Origin: Jatrophihabitans sp964252635
Lineage (GTDB): Bacteria; Actinomycetota; Actinomycetes; Mycobacteriales; Jatrophihabitantaceae
Direction of reading: 5' to 3'
Assembly: GCF_964252635.1 (NCBI RefSeq)
Contig: NZ_CAXUNP010000014.1
Coordinates: 1-64,000, forward strand
DNA: 64,000 nt
Below, one piece after another: positions 8,031-16,457 of this stretch. The notes beneath the pieces are model-generated. The model made no database searches and was not told the DNA's origin. It saw only the letters and a list, made by a program, of their open reading frames with translations. The position numbers were made by a program, and so were the translations under genes. Within the stretch, counting starts at the first letter, position 1, and each line of letters starts with the position of its first letter.

Positions 8031-9200
8031 GTGGGAAACGACCTCTTGCTGGTGCTCGTCGTAGTCGTGGCCCTCGGGTTCGACTTCACCAACGGCTTCC
8101 ACGACACCGCGAACGCGATGGCCACGTCCATCGCCACCGGTGCGATGAAGCCACGCCTGGCCGTCGGCCTGTCCGGCGTGCTCAACCTGGTCGGCGCGTT
8201 CCTGTCGCTCAGCGTGGCCGCCACCATCGCCAGCGGCCTCGTCGACGTCACCGGTGCCGAGCTCAAGCCGCACCTCGCGTTGGTCGTGTTCGCCGGGCTG
8301 TGCGGCGGCATCACCTGGAACCTGCTGACGTGGTACCTCGGCATCCCGTCCAGCTCGTCGCACGCGCTGATCGGCGGTGTCATCGGCGCGGCCCTGGCCG
8401 CGGCCGGCTCGCACGCGGTGCAGTGGCACGGCCTGTTCGAGAAGGTCATCATCCCGGCCGGCCTGTCACCGGTCATCGCCATCGGCGTCGCCGCGGCCGG
8501 CACCTACCTCGTCTACCGCCTCACGCGCGGCGTCCCGGAACGGACCCGTACCAAGGGTTTCCGCATCGGCCAGATCGGTTCCGCGTCCATGGTCTCGCTG
8601 GCACACGGCACGAACGACGCCCAGAAGACGATGGGCATCATCACGCTGGCCCTGATTGCGCACGGCACGCTGCACTCCGGTGCGCAGGCGCCGTTCTGGG
8701 TGATCCTGGCCTGCGCGCTGGCCATCAGCATCGGCACCTACAGCGGCGGCTGGCGCGTCATCCGCACTCTGGGCAAGGGCCTGGTCGAGATCGAGGCGCC
8801 GCAGGGCATGGCCGCCGAGTCGTCCTCGGCCGCGGTCATCCTGCTCTCCAGCCATTTCGGCTACTCGCTGTCGACCACGCACGTCTCGACCGGTTCCATC
8901 CTCGGCACGGGTCTCGGCAAGCGGGGCGCCGAGGTGCGGTGGCGCGTCGCCGGCAGGATGGCCACCGCGTGGCTGGTCACGCTGCCCGCGGCCGGCCTGG
9001 TCGGCGCGCTGTCCTACTGGCTGGCCAACGGGGTCGGCGGCGACGCCGGGTTCCTGCTCGTCTTCGCCCTACTGATCGTCATCGGCGCCACGATCTTCAC
9101 GCGCTCGCGCAAGAACAAGGTCAGCCACGACAACGTCAACGACGACTGGTCCGGGTCGAGCACCCCTGCCAACGCCGAAAAGCAGGAGGTCGCCGCATGA
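8031..9200 (+). CDS. pit: Low-affinity inorganic phosphate transporter, PiT family
   Basis: The 389-residue polytopic protein carries both inverted PiT signature blocks: GFDFTNGFHDTANAMAT at the N-terminus and SMVSLAHGTNDAQKTMG in the second half. These bind phosphate and the coupling cation. Family members take up metal-phosphate with protons or sodium. The GTG start at 8031 directly precedes the first helix. A PHO box lies upstream, and DUF3349 and PPK2 genes follow, so this is a phosphate acquisition and storage operon. The hydrophilic tail (NKVSHDNVNDDWSGSS) is cytoplasmic by prediction. Confidence 0.95.
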   Translation: MGNDLLLVLVVVVALGFDFTNGFHDTANAMATSIATGAMKPRLAVGLSGVLNLVGAFLSLSVAATIASGLVDVTGAELKPHLALVVFAGLCGGITWNLLTWYLGIPSSSSHALIGGVIGAALAAAGSHAVQWHGLFEKVIIPAGLSPVIAIGVAAAGTYLVYRLTRGVPERTRTKGFRIGQIGSASMVSLAHGTNDAQKTMGIITLALIAHGTLHSGAQAPFWVILACALAISIGTYSGGWRVIRTLGKGLVEIEAPQGMAAESSSAAVILLSSHFGYSLSTTHVSTGSILGTGLGKRGAEVRWRVAGRMATAWLVTLPAAGLVGALSYWLANGVGGDAGFLLVFALLIVIGATIFTRSRKNKVSHDNVNDDWSGSSTPANAEKQEVAA

Positions 9201-9271
9201 CCGGTCTTCGCTTCGCTCCGACCGCCGGAGGCCATGCCGGCCCGTCATTCGCTCACGAGGTTCGCTCATGA
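9197..9271 (+). other. Possible bridging small ORF, 24 codons
   Basis: An ATG overlapping the pit stop (ATGA at 9197-9200) opens a 24-codon frame whose own TGA overlaps the ATG of the next gene (ATGA at 9268-9271). The predicted peptide reads MTGLRFAPTAGGHAGPSFAH and four more residues. It fills the gap between the two genes exactly and could serve translational coupling. Coding status is unproven: there is no ribosome binding site of its own and no known homology. Its first part resembles the start of the small ORF at 18592-18669. Confidence 0.3.
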
Positions 9272-9522
9272 ACGCCTGGATCGACCTGCACGCGCTGTGG
9301 CGCATCGTCGTCATCGGGCTGATCTGCGGTGCGGGCCTGCCCGCCGTGTTCGCGCTCGGGCTCAAGGCCCTCGGCGGCGCGGACGGCGACGAGTCGGCCA
9401 CCGGTGGCACGGCCACGCTGTCGCGGACGAACCCGCTGCGGGTCGCGGTCGCGGCCGTCTGCTTCGCCGTCGTCCTCGCAGCCATCGGGTGGGGTATCTA
9501 CCTCATCGTCGACGGCACCTGA
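9268..9522 (+). CDS. Small two-helix membrane protein of the phosphate operon
   Basis: The 84-residue protein has two predicted membrane helices (about 12-33 and 58-79) joined by a polar loop rich in Gly, Asp and Thr. I recognise no domain. In mycobacteria a small membrane protein (Rv0544c) lies between pitA and the DUF3349 gene; the position and size here agree, so it may be an accessory subunit of the transporter. That role is inferred from context alone. Confidence 0.8.
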   Translation: MNAWIDLHALWRIVVIGLICGAGLPAVFALGLKALGGADGDESATGGTATLSRTNPLRVAVAAVCFAVVLAAIGWGIYLIVDGT

Positions 9523-9534
9523 TCGGAGGATCCC

Positions 9535-9834
9535 ATGCCGCTGCCGCCCCTGCTGTCCTCGATCGTCACCTGGCTGCGCGCCGGCTACCCCGAAGGTGTG
9601 CCGCAGCGTGACTACGTGCCGCTGTTCGCGCTGCTGGCCAGCCAGCTCACCGACGTCGAGGTCAAGGAGATCGGCGAGGAGCTCGCGGTCAGCAGCGATC
9701 CGTCGTCGCAGCAGGCGATCCGGGACGCCATCGAGATGGTGACGCACGCCGAACCGAACGACGCCGACGTGGCGCGGGTGCGGTCGCACCTGGCCGCCGG
9801 CGGCTGGCCGCTGGCCCGGCCCGACCAGGGCTGA
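9535..9834 (+). CDS. DUF3349 family protein
   Basis: The 99-residue soluble protein has the family pattern WLRAGYPEGVPQRDYVPLFALL followed by a helix with LTDVEVKEIGEEL, typical of DUF3349 (mycobacterial Rv0543c type). The fold is a small helical bundle; the biochemical role is unknown. A good ribosome binding site (GGAGGA) precedes the ATG. Its stop overlaps the start of the PPK2 gene (TGATG). It stands in the same pit neighbourhood as in mycobacteria, which supports a link to phosphate. Confidence 0.9.
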   Translation: MPLPPLLSSIVTWLRAGYPEGVPQRDYVPLFALLASQLTDVEVKEIGEELAVSSDPSSQQAIRDAIEMVTHAEPNDADVARVRSHLAAGGWPLARPDQG

Positions 9835-10724
9835 TGCGCGAGGAACTGCGCGCCCACGTCGCCGAGCTGCAGATCGACGGCCACCACCTCGGGGCCGACC
9901 ACGACGACGACCCGGAACTGCTGACGGCCGACGGCGTCCCGGTCGACACCTGGCGCGAGAACTACCCCCACGACGCGCGGCTCTCCCGCGAGACCTACGA
10001 CGACCAGAAGTACCTCCTGCAGGTCGAACTGCTCAAGTTCCAGAACTGGTCGACCGAGACGGGCGGCAAGCACGTCGTCCTGTTCGAGGGGCGCGACGCG
10101 GCCGGCAAGGGCGGCACGATCAAGCGCTTCATGGAGCACCTGAACCCGCGCTACGCCCGCGTGGTGGCGCTGGCCAAGCCCTCGGACCGCGAGCAGCACG
10201 AGTGGTACTTCCAGCGCTACGTGCGACACCTGCCGACCGCCGGCGAGACGGTGTTGTTCGACCGCAGCTGGTACAACCGCGCCGGCGTCGAGCGGGTCAT
10301 GGGCTTCGCGACCGAGGAGCAGTACGAGCAGTTCATGCGCCAGGCGCCGCTGTTCGAGCAGATGCTCGTCGAGAGCGGCGTGCACCTGACCAAGTTCTGG
10401 TTCTCGGTGACGCGGTCGGAACAGCGGACGCGGTTCATCATCCGACAGGTCGACCCGGTGCGGCAGTGGAAGCTCTCGCCGATCGACCTGGAGTCGCTGG
10501 ACCAGTGGGACGCCTACACCGCGGCCAAGGAACAGATGTTCCTGCGCACCGACACCGACGTCGCCCCGTGGATCACGATCAAGTCCAATGACAAGAAGCG
10601 GGCGCGGCTCAATGCGATGCGGTACTTCCTGAGCCAGTTCGACTACGAGGGCAAGAACCGCGAGGTCGTGGGGACGCCCGACCCGCTGCTGGTCCGCCGC
10701 GGGATCGACGCGGTCGGCGACTGA
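9834..10724 (+). CDS. ppk2: Polyphosphate kinase 2
   Basis: The 296-residue protein carries the PPK2 fold: a P-loop EGRDAAGKGGT at about residue 84, the Walker B/lid segment DRSWYNRAGVERVMGF near 143, and the downstream QVDPVRQWKLSPIDLES. PPK2 enzymes transfer phosphate between polyphosphate and nucleotides, favouring nucleotide phosphorylation at the cost of polyphosphate. It is a single-domain enzyme of usual length for class I. Translation is coupled to the DUF3349 gene by a 1-bp overlap, and it closes the PHO-box operon, tying phosphate uptake to polyphosphate use. Confidence 0.95.
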   Translation: MREELRAHVAELQIDGHHLGADHDDDPELLTADGVPVDTWRENYPHDARLSRETYDDQKYLLQVELLKFQNWSTETGGKHVVLFEGRDAAGKGGTIKRFMEHLNPRYARVVALAKPSDREQHEWYFQRYVRHLPTAGETVLFDRSWYNRAGVERVMGFATEEQYEQFMRQAPLFEQMLVESGVHLTKFWFSVTRSEQRTRFIIRQVDPVRQWKLSPIDLESLDQWDAYTAAKEQMFLRTDTDVAPWITIKSNDKKRARLNAMRYFLSQFDYEGKNREVVGTPDPLLVRRGIDAVGD

Positions 10725-10792
10725 CGAGGGTGTGACGGGGACCGCGCGGCCTTCCGCCGGTCTGTTCATCTTCGTCTCGTACTGTCCGGGTC

Positions 10793-10963
10793 ATGCCCGA
10801 CAACCCCGTGCCCGACAACGACGAGCGCGCCGCAAAACTCGACGCCGCTCTCGCCGAATCGCAACGCCTCGAGCGCGAGGAGCGCGACGCCGACCTCGCC
10901 CGCCAGGCGCGGACGGACGAGGCGCTCAGCGAGGTGCTGTCCAAGCGTCCGCAGCAGGACTGA
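10793..10963 (+). CDS. Small charged helical protein, 56 aa
   Basis: ATG at 10793 opens a 56-codon frame encoding a highly charged peptide (KLDAALAESQRLEREERDAD in the middle, ending in KRPQQD) that should form one long helix or coiled coil. A TACTGT -10 box ends 7 nt before the ATG, the pattern of leaderless genes seen throughout this window, which is the main reason to call it. No family is recognised. Confidence 0.6.
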   Translation: MPDNPVPDNDERAAKLDAALAESQRLEREERDADLARQARTDEALSEVLSKRPQQD

Positions 10964-11024
10964 GCGCCCGCGGCAGGGCTGACCGCCGCCTCGGGCCGGG
11001 CCGGCGGCCCCTAGGGTGGGCGGT

Positions 11025-12068
11025 GTGTACGCGGCGCTGATGCGGATCGTCGGCCGCCACGTCGACGCCGAGCTGGCGCACCGTCTGGGGTTCCTCCTCC
11101 TCCGGCTCGCCCTAGCGGTCCGGCCGGTGCGCGCGCTGGTCGCACGGCGCTGTGCACCTCCGGCCGGCAGTGCTGTCGAGGTGCTCGGCCTGCGGCTGCC
11201 CGGACCCCTCGGTGTGGCTGCCGGGTTCGACAAGAACGCCCGCGGCGTGGTGGCGCTGGCCGCGCTCGGCTTCGGCTTCGTCGAGATCGGCACCGTGACC
11301 GCGCGCCCGCAGCCGGGCAACCCGCGGCCGCGGCTGGCCCGGCTCCCCGCTGACCGCGCGATCGTCAACCGGATGGGGTTCAACAACGACGGCGCCGACG
11401 TCGTGGCGGCCCGCCTGGCCGCGTTGCGCCGCACGGCCGCCGGCCGGCGGATCGTCATCGGTGTCAACGTCGGGCGCTCCAAGCTCGCCGGGCCGGACGA
11501 GGTCGTCGCCGACTACAGCCGCAGCGCGCGAGCCCTGGCCCCGCACGCCGACTACCTGGCGGTCAACATCAGCTCGCCGAACACGCCCGGCCTGCGCGAC
11601 CTGCATGCGGTGGACGCGCTGCGCCCCCTGCTCGTCGCGTTGCGCGCCGTCTGCGACGACGTCCCCGGCCGCGGTCGGGTGCCGCTGCTCGTCAAGGTGA
11701 GCCCGGACGCCGCCGACGCCGATCTGCTCGCCGTGGCCGACCTCGCGCTCGAGGCCGGCGTGGACGGGCTCATCGCCACCAACACCACGACCAGGCGCGA
11801 CGGGCTCTCCTCGCCGGCGCTGGAGGTCGAGGCGGCCGGGGCCGGCGGGCTGTCCGGCCCGGTGCTGGCGGACCGGGCCGCGGGGGTGCTGCGCCTGCTC
11901 CGGTCGCACGTGGGTCGGCGTCTCGTCCTGATCGGCGTCGGCGGGATCGACGGGCCGGCCGACGCGCGTGCGCGCCTGGACGCCGGTGCCGACGCCGTGC
12001 AGTCCTACACCGGCTTCGTGTACGGCGGCCCCGCGTGGCCGGCCCGGGTCACCCGTGCGCTGGCCTGA
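11025..12068 (+). CDS. pyrD: Dihydroorotate dehydrogenase (quinone), class 2
   Basis: The 347-residue enzyme oxidises dihydroorotate to orotate with FMN and passes electrons to quinone (fourth step of pyrimidine synthesis). Class 2 marks are the amphipathic N-terminus (MYAALMRIVGRHVDAELAH type), AAGFDKNA, NRMGFNNDGA, and NISSPNTPGLR with the catalytic Ser. The end GVGGIDGPADARARLDAGAD binds the FMN phosphate. The GTG at 11025 is favoured over the one at 11016 because a TAGGGT -10 box (11012-11017) ends 7 nt before it, which implies a leaderless transcript. Confidence 0.95.
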   Translation: MYAALMRIVGRHVDAELAHRLGFLLLRLALAVRPVRALVARRCAPPAGSAVEVLGLRLPGPLGVAAGFDKNARGVVALAALGFGFVEIGTVTARPQPGNPRPRLARLPADRAIVNRMGFNNDGADVVAARLAALRRTAAGRRIVIGVNVGRSKLAGPDEVVADYSRSARALAPHADYLAVNISSPNTPGLRDLHAVDALRPLLVALRAVCDDVPGRGRVPLLVKVSPDAADADLLAVADLALEAGVDGLIATNTTTRRDGLSSPALEVEAAGAGGLSGPVLADRAAGVLRLLRSHVGRRLVLIGVGGIDGPADARARLDAGADAVQSYTGFVYGGPAWPARVTRALA

Positions 12069-12100
12069 GGTCGACCCTCACTTCACTTCCACCACACCTC

Positions 12101-12129
12101 TTCACATTTTCTTTACGCTGGGTTACGGT
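12101..12129 (+). promoter_or_regulatory. Sigma-70-type promoter of the NlpC/P60 gene
   Basis: TTCACA at 12101-12106 and TACGGT at 12124-12129 are separated by 17 bp, a good housekeeping promoter spacing. The transcript would have a leader of about 54 nt. The leader holds AGCGGGGGAACG, which recalls part of the c-di-AMP riboswitch but is too short for it. Confidence 0.5.
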
Positions 12130-12189
12130 CGTCGCGGGGACACGCAGCGGGGGAACGCCAGCGATCTACCACCTGAAGGGCCCTCCACC

Positions 12190-13383
12190 ATGACCCGCTC
12201 CGCCTCGATGCACGCTCACCTGACCCGGCTGCGGCGCCCCACCGCCGCGCTGACCGCCGTCACCGGCCTGGTCGCCGGGCTGGCCACCGCAGTCGTGGTC
12301 GGCGCCGCGCCGGCCTCGGCCGCGACTACCGCCTCGCACAACCCGCTCGGTGGCCTCAGCGGGGTCACCGCCACGTCGACCGGCCTCACCCTGCGCGGCT
12401 GGGCGGTCGACCCGGACTCCCGGACCAGCAACGCCGTGGCGTTCGCGCTCGTCGACGGGGTCACCCGGGCCGTCGCGACCACGTCCGTCGCCTACCGTTC
12501 CGTCACCACCAAGTACCACGCCGGGCCGACGCCCGGCTTCGTCATGCCGGTGCGCGTGCCGTCGGGCAACCACACGGTGTGCGTTGCCTTCCGCAACTCC
12601 GGGCCCGGTACGAACGTCGTCGGTAAGTGCATGGCCTACCCGCTCGGCCGCAAGGTGAGCTCGGCGACCATCGCGAAGCACAGCCCCGCCGGAGTCATCA
12701 GCCACGCGAGCGCGTCGCGCTCGTCGCTGCACCTGTCCGGTTTCGTCACCGACCAGGACTTCCGCAGCAAGCACCTCACCGTCGTCCTGTACGTCGACGG
12801 GAGCTCCGCTGCCACCTTCGGCACGTCACGCACCGGGGCCGGCGCCCCGGCGGGCAGCGGCGGCAACGCCAGCTACTCCGTCACCGAGCCGGTGAGTTCC
12901 GGCACCCACCAGGCCTGCCTGTGGGCCGTGAACGTCGGATGGGGCCACAACACCTTCCTGGGCTGCCGGACCCTCGACACCCGGGCCGGTCAGGCTCTCG
13001 CCGCCGGCTCACCGTCGACGGCCATCCTGGCCAAGGTCGCGGCCGAGGCGAAGAAGCACATCGGCCAGCCCTACGTCTGGGGCGCCACCGGCCCCAAGAA
13101 GTTCGACTGCTCGGGCCTGGTCATGTACAGCTACAAGAAGTTCGGCTTCCAGACGCCGCGCATCTCCGAGGACCAGTCGCGTGCGGCCCGCCTCATCCCG
13201 GCCTCGCACGCCCGGCCGGGTGACCTGGTGTTCTACCACGACAGCCAGGGCGACGTGTACCACGTGGGTATCTATCTCAGCCCGGGCAAGACCGTGGCCG
13301 CGATCGACGAGGCCGAGGGTGTGAACTACCAGCAGATCTGGGACCCGAGCTCGACGACGTACGGCTCGTTCACGCACCTCTGA
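12190..13383 (+). CDS. Secreted NlpC/P60 peptidoglycan endopeptidase
   Basis: The 397-residue protein has a signal peptide ending GAAPASA-ATT. Two beta-rich repeats of about 100 residues follow (GLTLRGWAVDPDSRTSNAV and SLHLSGFVTDQDFRSKHLT, each closing with a G..HTVC or HQAC strand and a LGC or GKC turn). The C-terminal NlpC/P60 domain starts near residue 280. The catalytic Cys lies in KKFDCSGLVMYSY and the His in DVYHVGIYL. NlpC/P60 enzymes cut D-Glu-to-diamino acid bonds in peptidoglycan stems. The N-terminal repeats probably bind the wall. ATG at 12190 is chosen because the signal peptide follows directly and GAAGG lies upstream. Confidence 0.88.
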   Translation: MTRSASMHAHLTRLRRPTAALTAVTGLVAGLATAVVVGAAPASAATTASHNPLGGLSGVTATSTGLTLRGWAVDPDSRTSNAVAFALVDGVTRAVATTSVAYRSVTTKYHAGPTPGFVMPVRVPSGNHTVCVAFRNSGPGTNVVGKCMAYPLGRKVSSATIAKHSPAGVISHASASRSSLHLSGFVTDQDFRSKHLTVVLYVDGSSAATFGTSRTGAGAPAGSGGNASYSVTEPVSSGTHQACLWAVNVGWGHNTFLGCRTLDTRAGQALAAGSPSTAILAKVAAEAKKHIGQPYVWGATGPKKFDCSGLVMYSYKKFGFQTPRISEDQSRAARLIPASHARPGDLVFYHDSQGDVYHVGIYLSPGKTVAAIDEAEGVNYQQIWDPSSTTYGSFTHL

Positions 13384-13418
13384 CCGTCGCAGCTGCGTCG
13401 ATCCGCGTCGAACCGTCG

Positions 13419-13451
13419 GCGCCGAACCGTCACCGTCCGACGGTTCGGCGC
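13419..13451 (+). terminator. Strong hairpin terminator
   Basis: A perfect 13-bp stem (GCGCCGAACCGTC / GACGGTTCGGCGC) with a 7-nt loop follows the NlpC/P60 gene, 36 bp after its stop. There is no U tract. Confidence 0.75.
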
Positions 13452-13490
13452 TGACGATCGCGACAGGCCGGCTTCAGTAACCTCGACCGC

Positions 13491-15698
13491 GTGATCAGCC
13501 GCTCGGTCCGGCGCCGGCTCGCCATCGGGCGGCGGTTGGTGCTGTCGTGGCGACCGACCGGCCTGAACCTGGCCGAGCTGGTGCGGACGATGATCACCTC
13601 GTTCATCGCGCTCAGCGTCACGTTCTGGATCCTGCCCGGCCGGCAGACCACCGGGCCGGTGTCGGTACTGCTCCTCGTCGTCACCGTGGTCGGCGTCGGG
13701 TTCGTCGTGCGCCCGCTGCTGGCCGGCCTGGCGGTGCTCACCGGGCCGGTGGGCCTTCTCGTGGTGGGTCTGCTCGCGCAGGGGATCATCCTCGACGTCG
13801 CCGTCAACATCGCGCCGGACGTGCGTTCGCTCAGCTATCTGCGCACGTTCCTGGTGTCGCTGGCCGCGGCGGCTGTGGCGGCCGTCGTCAACTGGCTGCT
13901 CGACGCCGGCAGCGCGGACTCCTACCTGACCCAGGTCCTCGGACGGGCCGTGCGGGTGGCGCACCGGCTCGAGGGCGGGCCCGAGACGGGCCGGCCGGGC
14001 CTGCTCGTCGTCCAGCTCGACGGCCTCGGGATCGGGGTGCTGCGCCAGTCCATCGTCGCCGGCGCCGTGCCCACCCTGGCCCGCTGGATGCGCGACGGCA
14101 GCCATCGCGGCTACCGGTGGCACACCGGACTGCCCGCGACGACCCCCGCCGGCCAGGCGGTGCTGCTGCACGGGGACACCCGCGCCGTTCCGTCGTTCCG
14201 CTGGTTCGAGAAGCAGACCGGCGCGTTGCTCGTCGCCAACCGACCGGCGGACGCCCACGTCGTCGAACAGCGCATCTCGACGGGCCGGGGGCTGCTCGCC
14301 GACGGCGGCGTCAGTGTGTCCAACCTGTTCTCCGGCGACGCCCCGACCTGCATCCTGACCATGAGCGACGCGCGGCTGCCCGACCGTCGCACGCGCGGGC
14401 TGGCCTCCTTCGCGACCTCGCTGGGCTTCCTGCGCACGCTGGTGGTCTTCGCCGGCCAGGTCGTCATGGAGATCTACCAGGCCCGCCGCCAGCGCCGGCG
14501 CGACGTCCGTCCCCGCGTCGCCCGCGGCGGCGTCTTCCCACTGCTGCGTGGGGTGACCACGGCGCTGCTGCACGACCTGAACCTCGCCGTCGTGGCCGAA
14601 CAGATGGCCCGCGGGGCGCCGGTCGTCTTCGTGGACTTCGTGGACTTCGACGAGATCGCGCACCACGCCGGACCCACCCGGCCCGAGGCGGTGCGCACCC
14701 TGGACGGCCTCGACCGCGTGCTGCGCTTTTTCGAGGACGTCGCCGCCGAGACCAATCGGCGCTACGAGATCGTCGTGCTGTCCGACCACGGGCAGGCGCA
14801 GGGCGAACCCTTCGCCCAGCTCGCGGGCCGCACCCTCGAAGACGTCGTCGCCGAACTGGCCGACGAGGTGCCGGCCGGTCGACGCGAGGAGCAGGTCGAG
14901 CGGTGGGGCCCGGCCAACGTGCTCCTCACCGGTGCCGCGCGCTCCCGCAGGAACGGCATCGGTAGCCTGGCCCGCCGGCGCGCGCGCCGCGACGCCCGCC
15001 GTGTCGCCCGGGAGGACGTCACCGTCAGCCTCGGCAGGGATCCCGACGGCATGCCGACCTCGGCGCCCGTCGTCGCCGCCGCGGGCAGCCTCGCGCACAT
15101 CTACCTGCCGACGGTCGAGGGGCGGGCGACGCGGCAGCAGATCGAGCGGGCCCACCCGCGATTGCTGGACGGTCTCGTCGCGACACCCGGCATCGGGCTG
15201 GTGATGGTCCGCTGCGCGGAGGTCCGCGGCCCGGTCGTGATGGGGCCCGGCGGATGGCGCGGGCTGGCCGCGACCGGGGTCGCGTCCGGGGCCGGGGACG
15301 ACCCGCTCGAGCCGTTCGGCTCGCAGGCCGCCCGTGACCTGCTGGACCTCGACGGGCGCGACCACGTCGGCGACGTGGTCGTGCTCGGTCGCCACGACCC
15401 CGACACCGGCGAGGTGGCGGCGTTCGAGAAACTCGTTGGTTCGCACGGCGGCCTCGGCGGCGACCAGACCGAGGCCCTGTTCGTCGTGCCCACGACCTGG
15501 CCCGGTGTCCGTGCGCGCTTCCGGACCACCGACGACGTCAACGCCCCGCCAGCCCTGACCGGGCGTGAGGTGCACGACGCGCTGGTCGGCCGGTTGCGCG
15601 CGCTCGGCCTGCGCCCCGGTGACGACCCCGGCCCGGGCGGTCGTGCGGACGAGCCGGTCGGCGACCACGTCGGTGGGAACGGCAGGGTGCCGGTGTGA
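13491..15698 (+). CDS. Membrane-anchored type I phosphodiesterase/alkaline phosphatase-fold protein
   Basis: The 735-residue protein starts with four hydrophobic helices (residues about 30-140) that database tools often label 'phage holin family'. A phosphodiesterase/nucleotide pyrophosphatase domain of the alkaline phosphatase superfamily follows. LLVVQLDGLGIG holds the first metal Asp, PATTPAGQAVLLHG the likely nucleophile Thr, DFVDFDEIAHHAGP the middle metal ligands, and VVLSDHGQAQGEPF the DHG metal site. The substrate is unknown; lipid head groups or nucleotides are possible. A TAACCT -10 box ends 7 nt before the GTG. The gene overlaps the next by 4 bp. The holin label should not be read as a sign of prophage. 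Confidence 0.85.
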   Translation: MISRSVRRRLAIGRRLVLSWRPTGLNLAELVRTMITSFIALSVTFWILPGRQTTGPVSVLLLVVTVVGVGFVVRPLLAGLAVLTGPVGLLVVGLLAQGIILDVAVNIAPDVRSLSYLRTFLVSLAAAAVAAVVNWLLDAGSADSYLTQVLGRAVRVAHRLEGGPETGRPGLLVVQLDGLGIGVLRQSIVAGAVPTLARWMRDGSHRGYRWHTGLPATTPAGQAVLLHGDTRAVPSFRWFEKQTGALLVANRPADAHVVEQRISTGRGLLADGGVSVSNLFSGDAPTCILTMSDARLPDRRTRGLASFATSLGFLRTLVVFAGQVVMEIYQARRQRRRDVRPRVARGGVFPLLRGVTTALLHDLNLAVVAEQMARGAPVVFVDFVDFDEIAHHAGPTRPEAVRTLDGLDRVLRFFEDVAAETNRRYEIVVLSDHGQAQGEPFAQLAGRTLEDVVAELADEVPAGRREEQVERWGPANVLLTGAARSRRNGIGSLARRRARRDARRVAREDVTVSLGRDPDGMPTSAPVVAAAGSLAHIYLPTVEGRATRQQIERAHPRLLDGLVATPGIGLVMVRCAEVRGPVVMGPGGWRGLAATGVASGAGDDPLEPFGSQAARDLLDLDGRDHVGDVVVLGRHDPDTGEVAAFEKLVGSHGGLGGDQTEALFVVPTTWPGVRARFRTTDDVNAPPALTGREVHDALVGRLRALGLRPGDDPGPGGRADEPVGDHVGGNGRVPV

Positions 15699-16447
15699 GG
15701 ATCGACTGGTGGGGGCACGCCAGCCTGACCGTCGAGCTCGGCGGCCTGCGCGTGCTCACCGACCCTGTGCTGACGGCCCACGTCGCCCACCTGGCCCGCG
15801 TCGACCACCGGCCGCCGCCGTCGGACGCCGCCCGCGCCGACGTGGTGATCGTCTCGCACCTGCACGCCGATCACCTGCACGTGCCGTCGCTGCGCCGACT
15901 GGGTCCTGATGTGCGCCTCGTCGCCCCGCGCGGCGCGGCCGCGCTGCTGCGACGCCCGCTGCCCGAGTTGTCCGTCGACGAGGTCGGGCCCGGTGAGGTG
16001 CTCGACCTGGGTGGGGTGACGCTGTCGGTCGTCCCGGCGCGACACGACGGCCGGCGGTTGCCCGGCTCGCGGCACGTCGGCCCGGCACTCGGGTACGTAC
16101 TCGCGGCCGAGGGTCGGCGGGTGTGGTTCGCCGGCGACACCGGCCTGTTCGACGGGATGCGCGACATCGGGCCGGTCGACATCGCGCTGGTGCCGGTCGG
16201 GGGCTGGGGGCCGACGCTCGGCCCGGAGCACCTCGACCCGGTACAGGCGGCCGAGGCGGTGCGCCGGGTGGGCGCAGCGGACGCCGTGCCGATCCACTAC
16301 GCGACGCTGTGGCCGGTCGGGCTGCGCAGCGTGTCCCCGGCGCTCTACGCGCGCAAGTGCCAGGCCCCCGGGCGCGAGTTCGCCGCGGCGCTCGACGACG
16401 GCGTCCGGGCCCACGTCCTGCGACCCGGGCAGGGCATCGAGCTGTGA
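15695..16447 (+). CDS. MBL-fold metallohydrolase (UlaG/NAPE-PLD-like)
   Basis: The 250-residue protein has the beta-lactamase-fold metal motif SHLHADHLH (HxHxDH), the distal Asp in VWFAGDTGLFDG, and a C-terminal His in VPIHYATLWPVG. The N-terminus RIDWWGHASLTVELGG is typical of the UlaG/RomA/NAPE-PLD branch, which hydrolyses phosphodiesters or lactones. The exact substrate cannot be read from the sequence. The GTG start overlaps the previous stop (GTGA), so it is translated with the phosphodiesterase gene; the two may act on one lipid or nucleotide substrate. Confidence 0.88.
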   Translation: MRIDWWGHASLTVELGGLRVLTDPVLTAHVAHLARVDHRPPPSDAARADVVIVSHLHADHLHVPSLRRLGPDVRLVAPRGAAALLRRPLPELSVDEVGPGEVLDLGGVTLSVVPARHDGRRLPGSRHVGPALGYVLAAEGRRVWFAGDTGLFDGMRDIGPVDIALVPVGGWGPTLGPEHLDPVQAAEAVRRVGAADAVPIHYATLWPVGLRSVSPALYARKCQAPGREFAAALDDGVRAHVLRPGQGIEL

Positions 16448-16457
16448 GCGGGCACCC

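Noticed and set aside
12130..12189. c-di-AMP (ydaO) riboswitch in front of the NlpC/P60 gene
   Set aside because: AGCGGGGGAACG and CTGAAGGGCCC recall the 5' half of the motif and the gene class fits, but the conserved 3' half is missing: the ATG follows directly and the leader is only about 54 nt.
13491..15698. Prophage sign from the 'phage holin' type helices
   Set aside because: They are fused to a phosphodiesterase domain and lie among housekeeping genes without any phage gene.
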